Shown: one piece after another, positions 7,312-13,705 of the stretch
Layout of the letters: every line of letters begins with the position of its first letter
How positions within the stretch are numbered: the stretch's first letter is position 1
Source: Crocinitomicaceae bacterium
GTDB lineage: Bacteria; Bacteroidota; Bacteroidia; Flavobacteriales_D; Crocinitomicaceae
DNA: 13,705 nucleotides
NCBI GenBank assembly: GCA_024643585.1
Contig: JAHEMP010000029.1
Span: forward strand, 1-13,705
Reading direction: 5' to 3'
Position numbers and translations under genes: made by a program
The notes under the pieces: generated by a model
Told to the model about the DNA's origin: nothing
The model's database searches: none
Seen by the model: the letters and a program-made list of their open reading frames with translations, nothing else

Positions 7312-8203
7312 TGGTCTATCGCATTTTGGTTCTTCGTTAGCTAAGGATTTAAATGATTTTGATCACAGTAATCGGTATATCTTTCTGAATACATATGTAT
7401 CAAAACTGGCGCAATTTAAATTTCTCTTCTTGCTGCCGTTTGCGGGTTTAGTGATTTCTTTTAACGGAGTGTCAAGTAATAGTGGAACCATGAATTGGGT
7501 GTTGCGATTTGGCAAAAAAGTAATGATGTTCTGGCATGGAACAGATGCATTATTGGCCAAAGAAAGATTTTTATCGGGTACTATTTACGATCAATATATT
7601 CAAAAAGCTCACCATTTTTCAGACGCTCCTTGGCTCCTAAATGAATTGTCAGGAATTTTACCGAACGCTGAGCAAATTGATTTCAAAAATATCGAGCTAA
7701 AGGAAATTAAAGATCCTTTTTTAACTTCTCAAGTACTAACTTACATTCCAGATAATAAGGAAGATTTTTATGGCATGTCTTGGGTTATAGAAGCTGCGAA
7801 AAAATTCCCATTGGTGACTTTTTACATTATGGGAAACTCTGGCAAGAACTCAGAAAAGTTGAAAAACCTAGTCTTTTTAGGTTGGATTAATTCCGATGAG
7901 GCAGCTAAATTATATGAGAATTCTCCTATTTTCCTTCGATTGACAAAACACGATGGAAATGCGCTTAGCGTTGCTCAAGCCTTATCGGTTGGAGCTGAAG
8001 TAATTTGGACCTATCCTCATGAAAAAACGCATTTGGCAGAAAATCAAATTGATTTTGATAAAAAAATGGAGGAGTTAATCTCCAAATATAATGTTAGCTT
8101 GGCACGAAATCACCAGAATATTCAATACGTTAAGGAACACTACAACAAAGAAGTGGTCATGAAGAATTTAATTAATAAAATCCATGAAGTTGCAAGCAAA
8201 TAA
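7295..8203 (+). CDS. Short GT-B fold glycosyltransferase, GT4-like
   Basis: A 302-residue cytosolic protein, shorter than the usual 350-400 residues of GT4 enzymes; the saving seems to be in the N-terminal domain. WHGTDALL (80-87) matches the conserved HGSD-type motif at the end of the first domain, also seen in the 9410-10429 gene. The C-terminal domain starts near 150 with FYGMSWVIEAAKKFPLVTFYIMG and continues through FLGWI. The nucleotide-sugar motif normally reads E-x7-E; here it is D220-x7-Q228 (HDGNALSVAQAL), so the second acidic residue is replaced by Gln. The protein may still be active or may have drifted. It would add a sugar to the lipid-linked repeat. It overlaps the flippase gene by 17 bases and the next glycosyltransferase gene by 20; frames differ and each has its own ATG. 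Confidence 0.82.
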   Translation: MLVLINGLSHFGSSLAKDLNDFDHSNRYIFLNTYVSKLAQFKFLFLLPFAGLVISFNGVSSNSGTMNWVLRFGKKVMMFWHGTDALLAKERFLSGTIYDQYIQKAHHFSDAPWLLNELSGILPNAEQIDFKNIELKEIKDPFLTSQVLTYIPDNKEDFYGMSWVIEAAKKFPLVTFYIMGNSGKNSEKLKNLVFLGWINSDEAAKLYENSPIFLRLTKHDGNALSVAQALSVGAEVIWTYPHEKTHLAENQIDFDKKMEELISKYNVSLARNHQNIQYVKEHYNKEVVMKNLINKIHEVASK

Positions 8204-9413
8204 AAGGTTGGCACTTATAACGACTTGGTTTCCTCCAAAAGCGGGCGTGGCGGTCAATCGAATGAGAGCGTTTGGAAATTACCTTTCCGAAGACTTTCAG
8301 GTGCATGTGTTTTGTGATGGGCTAGAAACCAAAACAGAGGTTATATCTCAAAATCTAATTGTTCACTACGTTCAAAGCAAGAATTTTTTGGATAAATTAA
8401 AGAGCAATCCAAGCGACTCTAAAATAGTTCACAATATCAAGACTGCTTTGAAAATATTGGCTACAAAAATTTGGACACAACCCTTGAAAAAATGGAAAAA
8501 GGACCTATCACGAAAATTAAATGAAATTCATTCTAATTCATCCTTCGACGCAATTGTAAGTTCCTACGCGCCCAAAGAACCGCATGAAATCGCTCTAAAA
8601 TTTAAAAAAGAAAATCCAGGAGTCAAATGGATTGCAGACATGCGTGATGAAATGTATTTGAATCAAAATATTCATGGCAAGATAAAGCTGGAACTAAAAA
8701 AACTGGAGGAAGAAATTGCTGAAGTGGTGGACGGCATAATAAGTGTTAGCGCACCGATTGTGGAGGCATTCCAGCAAAATTACCCCAGCGTTCAGTTTTT
8801 TGACGAAATAAGAAATGGCTTTGATTTTGAGAGGTATTCCTTTGGTAAGCAATCACCAGAATCTGGAAAAATAAAAATTGGGTATTTCGGGACTTTTTAT
8901 GGAGGGCGAAAACCGGAGCAGTTCTTTCAGGCTTTATTAAAATCCAAAGACGAATTTCCAGAATATACTGTTGAAATTCATTTAGTAGGTACACATAAGA
9001 ATTTTGAAATACCTACTAAATTGCAAAAAACGGTCATCATGCACCCACCTTTACCGTATATGGAGGCTATTCAATTTATGCATACTATGGATGCCAATTT
9101 ATTAGTTGAACCTATTTCCGTACGTAAAGGTATTTTCACCGGTAAAATATTTGATTATTTGGCTGTTCAAAAGCCTATTCTAGCAATCGTGGATAGCACG
9201 GATGTAGCTGCGGATTTGATCAAAGAAATGGATGCCGGTTATGTTGCATCTTTTGATGACCCAAGTGAACAAATAGATCAATTAAGGCTCTTTTTTCAAG
9301 ATTACGCAAACAATATTGTTAGGGCAGGAACAGACAATCAAATTAATGCCTTACATAGAAAAGAAAGTGTTAAAAAATTGAGTTTACTCATTCAAAAAAT
9401 GGTGGAGAAATGA
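8184..9413 (+). CDS. Glycosyltransferase, GT4-like (GT-B fold)
   Basis: A 409-residue cytosolic protein, normal length for GT4. The N-terminal acceptor domain begins with ALITTWFPPKAGVAVNRM, a Gly-rich loop after the first strand. Near residue 150 is ADMRDE, the counterpart of the D-x-RD motif found in many GT4 enzymes. The C-terminal donor domain starts around 230 with IGYFGTFYGGRKP (232-244). The donor site region is FTGKIFDYLAVQKPIL (318-333), where Lys321 and Asp324 sit where GT4 proteins usually carry K and E. Donor and acceptor sugars cannot be predicted. It starts inside the 3' end of the previous gene (20-base overlap) and ends in an ATGA overlap with the next one. A 12-bp inverted repeat lies within it (8980-9021). 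Confidence 0.88.
   Translation: MKLQANKRLALITTWFPPKAGVAVNRMRAFGNYLSEDFQVHVFCDGLETKTEVISQNLIVHYVQSKNFLDKLKSNPSDSKIVHNIKTALKILATKIWTQPLKKWKKDLSRKLNEIHSNSSFDAIVSSYAPKEPHEIALKFKKENPGVKWIADMRDEMYLNQNIHGKIKLELKKLEEEIAEVVDGIISVSAPIVEAFQQNYPSVQFFDEIRNGFDFERYSFGKQSPESGKIKIGYFGTFYGGRKPEQFFQALLKSKDEFPEYTVEIHLVGTHKNFEIPTKLQKTVIMHPPLPYMEAIQFMHTMDANLLVEPISVRKGIFTGKIFDYLAVQKPILAIVDSTDVAADLIKEMDAGYVASFDDPSEQIDQLRLFFQDYANNIVRAGTDNQINALHRKESVKKLSLLIQKMVEK
8980..9021. repeat. 12-bp perfect inverted repeat inside a glycosyltransferase gene
   Basis: ATTTAGTAGGTA (8980-8991) is repeated as its exact reverse complement at 9010-9021, with an 18-base spacer. In mRNA this would form a 12-bp stem, mostly A-U with a GG/CC centre. 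No T-run follows, so it does not look like an intrinsic terminator. It lies within codons for the donor domain. The repeat is certain from the sequence; a function is not shown. Confidence 0.6.
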
Positions 9414-10429
9414 AAGTACTAATTGTCGGTAGCAATTCAATCCACCTTTCCAATTTTATAAATGGAATAAAAAGTAAGGAGGTCGAACTCAGTTTCATGT
9501 CGGAAGAAAAATGTGATTTTTGGAAAGAAGAAATGTTTTTGCTGAACTTCCGATCGAAAAATCCCATCACCTTGTTGAACAACTACTTTAAACTAAAGAA
9601 AATTTTAACAAAGAATAGTTTTGACGTAGTGCATATCCATCAAGCGAATCGATTGGCTTTTTTTGTAACGAAAGTCGCTTCAAAATTAAGAACCAATGTT
9701 GTTTTGACTGCTTGGGGATCCGATGTGTTATTGGTTCCCCAAAGAAGCTTTTTTCATAAATATTTGGTAAAACAAACCTTGTTAAATTCGAACTATATTA
9801 CAGCGGATGCAAAGGTGATGATTGACGCTATGCTTCGTTTGGAACCCAATACCTCAAAATACAAACATCTTCAGTATGGCATAGAACCTGTGTCGGCCGG
9901 AATAAAAGAAAAAATAATCTTTAGCAACAGACTCCACAAAGATTTTTACAATATTGATAAGATCATCGTCAATTTTGAAAAATTTCAAAAGAGCAATCCA
10001 GAATGGAAATTGGTTATAGCCGGCACTGGAACCGAAACAGAAAATTTAAAAAAATTAGTCGAAAGGCTTGGTATCATGACCTCGGTTAGTTTTGTTGGGT
10101 GGTTGAGTAGCGAAGAAAATAATAGTTGGTATTCGAAATCACAAATTTATTGTTCAATCCCTTCGAGTGATGGAACGTCAGTTAGTGTTTTAGAAAGTAT
10201 GTCAGCAGGCTGCCTACCAATTCTTTCGGATATTCCTGTTAGTCATGAGTGGGTGAAAAACGGAGAAAATGGCGTGATTTACAGCGATGAAAGAAATCCT
10301 TTTGAAGCGGCAATTGAAATTGATTTTGAAAAGGCTAAAATATTAAATCAGAATTTGATAGAAAAGAAAGCACTAAAAGAAAGCTGTGTCAACGAATTCT
10401 ACGACATTTATACAAACATCAGAAGGTAA
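9410..10429 (+). CDS. Glycosyltransferase family 4-like protein
   Basis: A 339-residue GT-B fold glycosyltransferase. The first strand and loop are KVLIVGSNSIHLSNFI (2-17), then FDVVHIHQANR in the N-terminal domain and WGSDVLLVP (102-110), the HGSD-type motif. The C-terminal domain has KLVIAGTGTE (about 200-209), SFVGWL, and the donor motif SDGTSVSVLESMSAGCLPIL (253-272). There D254-x7-E262 fits the GT4 E-x7-E pattern with Asp in first place. It probably transfers a hexose-type residue in polysaccharide repeat assembly, though the sugar cannot be named. The ATG overlaps the previous stop as ATGA (9410-9413), a strong sign of translational coupling. The next gene begins one base after its stop. 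Confidence 0.92.
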   Translation: MKVLIVGSNSIHLSNFINGIKSKEVELSFMSEEKCDFWKEEMFLLNFRSKNPITLLNNYFKLKKILTKNSFDVVHIHQANRLAFFVTKVASKLRTNVVLTAWGSDVLLVPQRSFFHKYLVKQTLLNSNYITADAKVMIDAMLRLEPNTSKYKHLQYGIEPVSAGIKEKIIFSNRLHKDFYNIDKIIVNFEKFQKSNPEWKLVIAGTGTETENLKKLVERLGIMTSVSFVGWLSSEENNSWYSKSQIYCSIPSSDGTSVSVLESMSAGCLPILSDIPVSHEWVKNGENGVIYSDERNPFEAAIEIDFEKAKILNQNLIEKKALKESCVNEFYDIYTNIRR

Positions 10430-10430
10430 A

Positions 10431-11660
10431 ATGTCAATTCAATCAAAAATAGCATCTATTTATCCTCACATTTTGGGGCTTTTTACGGCAGTTTTTCTTT
10501 TGATTCCTCATTTTACCACCATGGCTATTTTAGGATGGATAGTCTTCCTGCTGCTATCTGGAATTTTAAAATCTTTAAAATTTTCATGGAATTGGAATTC
10601 GTCTTTGTGGATTTTACTCTATCTATTATACGTTGTAGGTACAATAGCCACATTTCATTCGGACATAGCCGGTAAATATTTGGAATACAAACTATCTTTT
10701 GTAATTTTTCCAATTTTATTTTCTTTTCATCCCAAAGCCAAAATCGAGATTAGAACGACCTATTTGTGGTTTATTGGTGCACTGACCGCGCTAACTTTCA
10801 TGAACTTTTTTCACAGTTTTCAGTGCGGCAATGAGATAAGTTGTTTTTTGTCATCCCAATTTTCTTATTCACATCATCCCACCTATTTTTCAGCATTTCA
10901 TTTTTTCGCCATATCAATTGTCCTTTTCGGGTATATTAAAAAGTGGAAATATTTCAGTTTGTATTGGATTCTCCCCTTTTTGATAGTTTCAATTGTCTCC
11001 CAAATGTTGGCGCTCAGCTTAGCAGGTATACTGTTACTTGGCTTGTTGGCAATTTGTTTTTTGCTTTACAAAATTTATTGCAAATGGGGAAGAGTTGGCC
11101 TGTTAATTGGGGTCATAGGACTTCCATTGCTTTTCTTTGTTTTCATTTCAAGAACCCCTCAAATTGCCTATGATTATCAAGCGGCTAAAACTTATTCAAA
11201 AGAATACGTTACAAGTCCAACAGAGTTTGTTAAAAGCAGAACTTATCCTTTTTCGGGTACTGAGGTAAGATTGGTGATGTGGACGGCAGCCTTTCAAACC
11301 ATGATGAAATACCCTCTAGGAGTCGGGACAGGAAACTTGGACGATTATTTGGGTGAACAATTGTGGGAACTGGATCAAAAAAATTTAGCCATAGAAAACT
11401 ACAATCCTCACAATCAATTTTTGCAACTTGGAATAGAATTGGGTATAATTGGTTTTGTGTTTTTTGTTCTTATGTTTTTCTTCTTTGCCCGTATCGCTTG
11501 GAAACGAAAAGATTATATTTTTTTACTTTTAATTTTAAGTCTTTTTTTTAATTCACTTTTTGAATCCATGCTTCAAAGGCAAAGTGGCATTGTTTTTTAT
11601 ACATTTTGGATATGTTTTTTTCTTCAATTTTTTAATAGAGAAACTCAAGATGAGCCCTAG
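10431..11660 (+). CDS. O-antigen ligase family protein (second ligase/polymerase-like protein)
   Basis: A 409-residue inner-membrane protein with about ten hydrophobic segments. HHPTYF (148-153) is a motif common in Bacteroidota members of the O-antigen ligase family. A polar periplasmic loop (about 250-330) carries GTEVRLVMW, then PLGVGTGNLDDYL and NPHNQFLQLGIELG, with P326-H327-N328 as the conserved PHN and His327 the likely catalytic residue. It should join lipid-linked glycan to an acceptor or polymerise it at the periplasmic face. It shares the motif plan with the 4689-6050 protein but little linear sequence, so it is unlikely to be a recent duplicate. I start it at the ATG at 10431; a GTG in frame at 10386 would overlap the previous gene by 44 bases. 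AGAAGG lies four bases upstream of the ATG, one of few Shine-Dalgarno-like sites here. Confidence 0.88.
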   Translation: MSIQSKIASIYPHILGLFTAVFLLIPHFTTMAILGWIVFLLLSGILKSLKFSWNWNSSLWILLYLLYVVGTIATFHSDIAGKYLEYKLSFVIFPILFSFHPKAKIEIRTTYLWFIGALTALTFMNFFHSFQCGNEISCFLSSQFSYSHHPTYFSAFHFFAISIVLFGYIKKWKYFSLYWILPFLIVSIVSQMLALSLAGILLLGLLAICFLLYKIYCKWGRVGLLIGVIGLPLLFFVFISRTPQIAYDYQAAKTYSKEYVTSPTEFVKSRTYPFSGTEVRLVMWTAAFQTMMKYPLGVGTGNLDDYLGEQLWELDQKNLAIENYNPHNQFLQLGIELGIIGFVFFVLMFFFFARIAWKRKDYIFLLLILSLFFNSLFESMLQRQSGIVFYTFWICFFLQFFNRETQDEP

Positions 11661-11690
11661 CTTTCAAACTGGTTATTTTAAAAAAATTAA

Positions 11691-12716
11691 ATGAATATTT
11701 CTGTTGTCATACCATGTCGAAATGAAAAGCCTTTTATTGGTGAATGTATTGAGGCAATTTTTAAAGCAAAATTACCAGAAGGATACTCGATTTTTGTTTT
11801 TATTGTCGATGGAATGAGTGATGATGGGACGAGGGAGGAAATTGAGATTCTAAAATCAAGGTACCCTACACTTTCGATAATAGATAATGAAAAACAACTC
11901 ACACCTTTTGCGTTTAATTTGGGAATTAAAAAAAGAGAATCTGATTTCTACCAAATTATTGGTGCTCGACATATAATTAGTCCTAATTACTTATTGAATT
12001 GCATTGAAAAGATTCAATCAGACCCAACCATTTGGTGTATTGGTGGCAAAATCATCAATGAATATATTAATGAAACCGGAAAAATAATTGCAATTGCAAT
12101 GTCTACCGCCTTCGGAATGGGATTGGGTAATTTTCGAACTTTGGAAAAATCAGGATTTACTGATACAGTCACTAGTCCAATGTATCCAAAATTTGTTTTC
12201 GATAAAATAGGGTATTTCGATGAAGAGCTCATAAGAAATCAAGATGACGATTTCAATTATAGAGTAGAACAAGCTGGAGGCAAAATTTTCTTTGATGCTG
12301 ATATAAACTTGAAATATTATGTTAGAGGCAACTACAAAGGACTTTGGAAACAATTTTTTCAATACGGGTATTGGAAAGTATATGTGAATAAAAAACACCA
12401 AGCAATTACTACTATTCGTCAACTTGTCCCTCCATTATTTGTGATTTATCTGTTTGGCTTATTTTTGACATTACTTTTTCAAAGAAATATTCTCTTGAAT
12501 GGGATTTTTGCCATTCCGTTTATTGCTTATTTGATTCTAGCGTTCTACTTTTCACTAAGTGCAAAAAAACAAGAGAAGGGTATCTCTTTATTTTCGGTTT
12601 ATAAAACCTATTTAATATTACATATTAGTTACGGTCTTGGTTATTTAAAAGGTATTTCACACTTTTTAATAGGCGGTAAAAAACCTTCTGAAAAAGAGAA
12701 AAGTATGTCTCGGTAA
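11691..12716 (+). CDS. Glycosyltransferase family 2, ExoA-like, with C-terminal membrane segments
   Basis: A 341-residue GT-A fold enzyme anchored in the inner membrane. ISVVIPCRNE (3-12) opens the nucleotide-binding domain, and VDGMSDDGT (39-47) is the first acidic motif. TSPMYPKFVFDKIGYFDEEL (161-180) and NQDDDFNYRV (183-192) give the acceptor loop and the catalytic-base region. YVRGNYKGLWKQFFQYGYWK resembles ExoA of succinoglycan synthesis. Two hydrophobic segments follow (about 245-263 and 269-289), then a third near 305-327. The usual DxD or DAH metal motif is replaced by GARHIISPNYL (91-101), with Gly at the normal Asp place. Thirty bases separate it from the previous stop; no terminator or clear promoter lies between, so it probably belongs to the same transcript. 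Confidence 0.9.
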   Translation: MNISVVIPCRNEKPFIGECIEAIFKAKLPEGYSIFVFIVDGMSDDGTREEIEILKSRYPTLSIIDNEKQLTPFAFNLGIKKRESDFYQIIGARHIISPNYLLNCIEKIQSDPTIWCIGGKIINEYINETGKIIAIAMSTAFGMGLGNFRTLEKSGFTDTVTSPMYPKFVFDKIGYFDEELIRNQDDDFNYRVEQAGGKIFFDADINLKYYVRGNYKGLWKQFFQYGYWKVYVNKKHQAITTIRQLVPPLFVIYLFGLFLTLLFQRNILLNGIFAIPFIAYLILAFYFSLSAKKQEKGISLFSVYKTYLILHISYGLGYLKGISHFLIGGKKPSEKEKSMSR

Positions 12717-12760
12717 AGTAATTCTGTAAGCAAAGAGCCTCAAATGACTTAAACAACAGT

Positions 12761-12768
12761 TATATTTG
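12761..12768 (+). promoter_or_regulatory. Predicted -7 promoter element before the aminotransferase gene
   Basis: TATATTTG matches the Bacteroidota -7 consensus TAnnTTTG exactly and ends 18 bases before the ATG at 12787. No TTG or TTTG is visible at the expected -33 position, so the match is half a promoter. The 70-base gap here is the largest since the rny terminator, which supports a new transcription start. No terminator hairpin is seen after the preceding glycosyltransferase gene. Confidence 0.5.
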
Positions 12769-12786
12769 CGTTTCAAATAGTAGATT

Positions 12787-13705
12787 ATGATTCCATTTTC
12801 ACCACCAAGAATTGACCAACGAGTTATTGATGAGGTAACCGAAGCGCTAAAAAGCGGTTGGATAACTACTGGACCAAGAACAAAATTGTTTGAAAAAAAA
12901 TTAACAGAATACTGCGGTAATCAAGCCACTGTTGCTGTAAATTCTTGGACGTCTGGAATGGAATTAATTCTGAGATGGTATGGTATTGGAGAAGGTGATG
13001 AAGTGATATTGCCAGCCTACACGTATTGCGCGAGTGCCAATGTTATCATACATACAGGAGCGAAAGTGGTGATGGTTGATATTGGAAAAGACGATTTCAA
13101 TATTTCAATTGACGCTATCCGCAGTGCTATAACGTCAAAAACAAAAGCGATACTACCTGTTGATATTTCTGGATATCCATGCGATTATGATGGCATCTAC
13201 AATTTGGTAAATGAGCCTGAAATAAAAGCCTTATTTGAACCTAAAAATGAAAATGAAGAGCGATTGGGAAGAATCTTAATTGCTTCCGATGCGGCGCATA
13301 GTTTTGGGGCAACCTATAATGGGAAACGCACTGGATCACTGGCTGATGTTACCTGTTTTTCTTTTCATGCTGTAAAAAATCTTACCACAGCGGAAGGTGG
13401 AACGATTTCATTGAACATGCCACATCCTTTCGAAAATGAGGCAATCTACAAAGAATTAGGCGTTAAAAGTTTGCATGGACAATCCAAAGATGCTTTAGCG
13501 AAAACCCAAAAAGGAAACTGGCGTTACGACGTGACTGAACCCGGTTACAAATGCAATATGACGGATTTACAAGCAGCCATAGGTTTGGTTGAATTGGAAA
13601 GGTATCAAGAGAACTTAGATAGACGAAAGTTTATTTTCTCCGAATACGATAAAGCCTTTGCAGGCAAATCTTGGGCAATAACTCCAAAATACAAGGACGA
13701 AAAAC
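12787..13705 (+). CDS. DegT/DnrJ/EryC1/StrS family PLP aminotransferase (3' end missing)
   Basis: The first 306 codons of a sugar aminotransferase, cut by the right edge. Members transfer an amino group, usually from glutamate, to a keto group on a nucleotide-activated sugar in the cytosol. MIPFSPPRID at the N-terminus and SGWITTGPRTKLFEKKL (23-39) are typical. The PLP site is clear: NSWTSGMEL (52-60) binds phosphate, DAAHSFGA (168-175) supplies the Asp that pairs with the pyridine ring, and SFHAVKN (192-198) contains the Schiff-base Lys197. NMTDLQAAIGLVEL (257-270) is also conserved. Between DYDGI and DAAHSFGA is a segment of about 30 residues, longer than in ArnB-type enzymes, which fits a Bacteroidota subfamily. 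It could supply an amino sugar to the adjacent polysaccharide cluster, but has its own likely promoter. Sugar substrate unknown. Confidence 0.93.
   Translation, partial: MIPFSPPRIDQRVIDEVTEALKSGWITTGPRTKLFEKKLTEYCGNQATVAVNSWTSGMELILRWYGIGEGDEVILPAYTYCASANVIIHTGAKVVMVDIGKDDFNISIDAIRSAITSKTKAILPVDISGYPCDYDGIYNLVNEPEIKALFEPKNENEERLGRILIASDAAHSFGATYNGKRTGSLADVTCFSFHAVKNLTTAEGGTISLNMPHPFENEAIYKELGVKSLHGQSKDALAKTQKGNWRYDVTEPGYKCNMTDLQAAIGLVELERYQENLDRRKFIFSEYDKAFAGKSWAITPKYKDEK

Noticed and set aside
10386..10430. GTG start for the second O-antigen ligase-like gene.
   Set aside because: It would overlap the previous gene by 44 bases and add a polar tail before the membrane segments; the ATG at 10431 has a better leader.
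11542..11549. Run of eight T inside the second O-antigen ligase-like gene.
   Set aside because: It encodes ordinary Phe codons near the C-terminus and such runs are frequent in this AT-rich DNA.

Overview
The window looks like chromosome of a Bacteroidota bacterium, most likely of the order Flavobacteriales. The DNA is AT-rich, and there are almost no Shine-Dalgarno sites; starts sit behind A-rich leaders instead. Two upstream regions carry the Bacteroidota -7 promoter motif TAnnTTTG, and the protein families (the M23/ZapA/RNase Y neighbourhood, the DegT subfamily) have a flavobacterial character. Genus cannot be told from this sequence.

Region 1 (1-4600) is a housekeeping block around a divergent promoter region. 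Leftward run a secreted or envelope M23 peptidase (556-2244) and, overlapping it by ATGA, a SAM-dependent methyltransferase that leaves the window. Rightward run a small coiled-coil protein (2345-2656), the division protein ZapA (2660-2956) and ribonuclease Y (3009-4541), closed by a clear intrinsic terminator at 4566-4598. Physically this links cell-wall hydrolysis, Z-ring assembly and mRNA turnover.

Region 2 (4689-12716) is a surface-polysaccharide cluster, all on the plus strand. Its order is an O-antigen ligase/polymerase-like membrane protein, a Wzx-type flippase, three GT-B fold (GT4-like) glycosyltransferases, a second O-antigen ligase/polymerase-like protein, and a membrane-anchored GT2 glycosyltransferase of the ExoA type. 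The first six genes overlap by 4 to 20 nt or are one base apart, so they are probably one translationally coupled transcript. The gene set fits a Wzx/Wzy pathway: glycosyltransferases build a lipid-linked repeat on the cytoplasmic face, the flippase exports it, and the ligase/polymerase-like proteins polymerise it or transfer it to an acceptor. No initiating sugar-phosphate transferase, chain-length regulator or outer-membrane export gene lies in the window, so these must be elsewhere.

Region 3 (12717-13705) starts a new transcription unit, with a good -7 element at 12761-12768 and the first 306 codons of a DegT/DnrJ/EryC1/StrS-type PLP aminotransferase, probably for an amino sugar. It runs off the right edge.

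I found no CRISPR array, tRNA, rRNA, insertion sequence or phage gene, and no convincing new multi-gene system. The points most worth a second look are the uncharacterised coiled-coil gene beside zapA, two glycosyltransferases whose usual acidic motifs are altered, the presence of two ligase/polymerase-like proteins in one cluster, and a 12-bp perfect inverted repeat inside a glycosyltransferase gene. No gene-free stretch exceeds 300 bases; the longest is 4542-4688.
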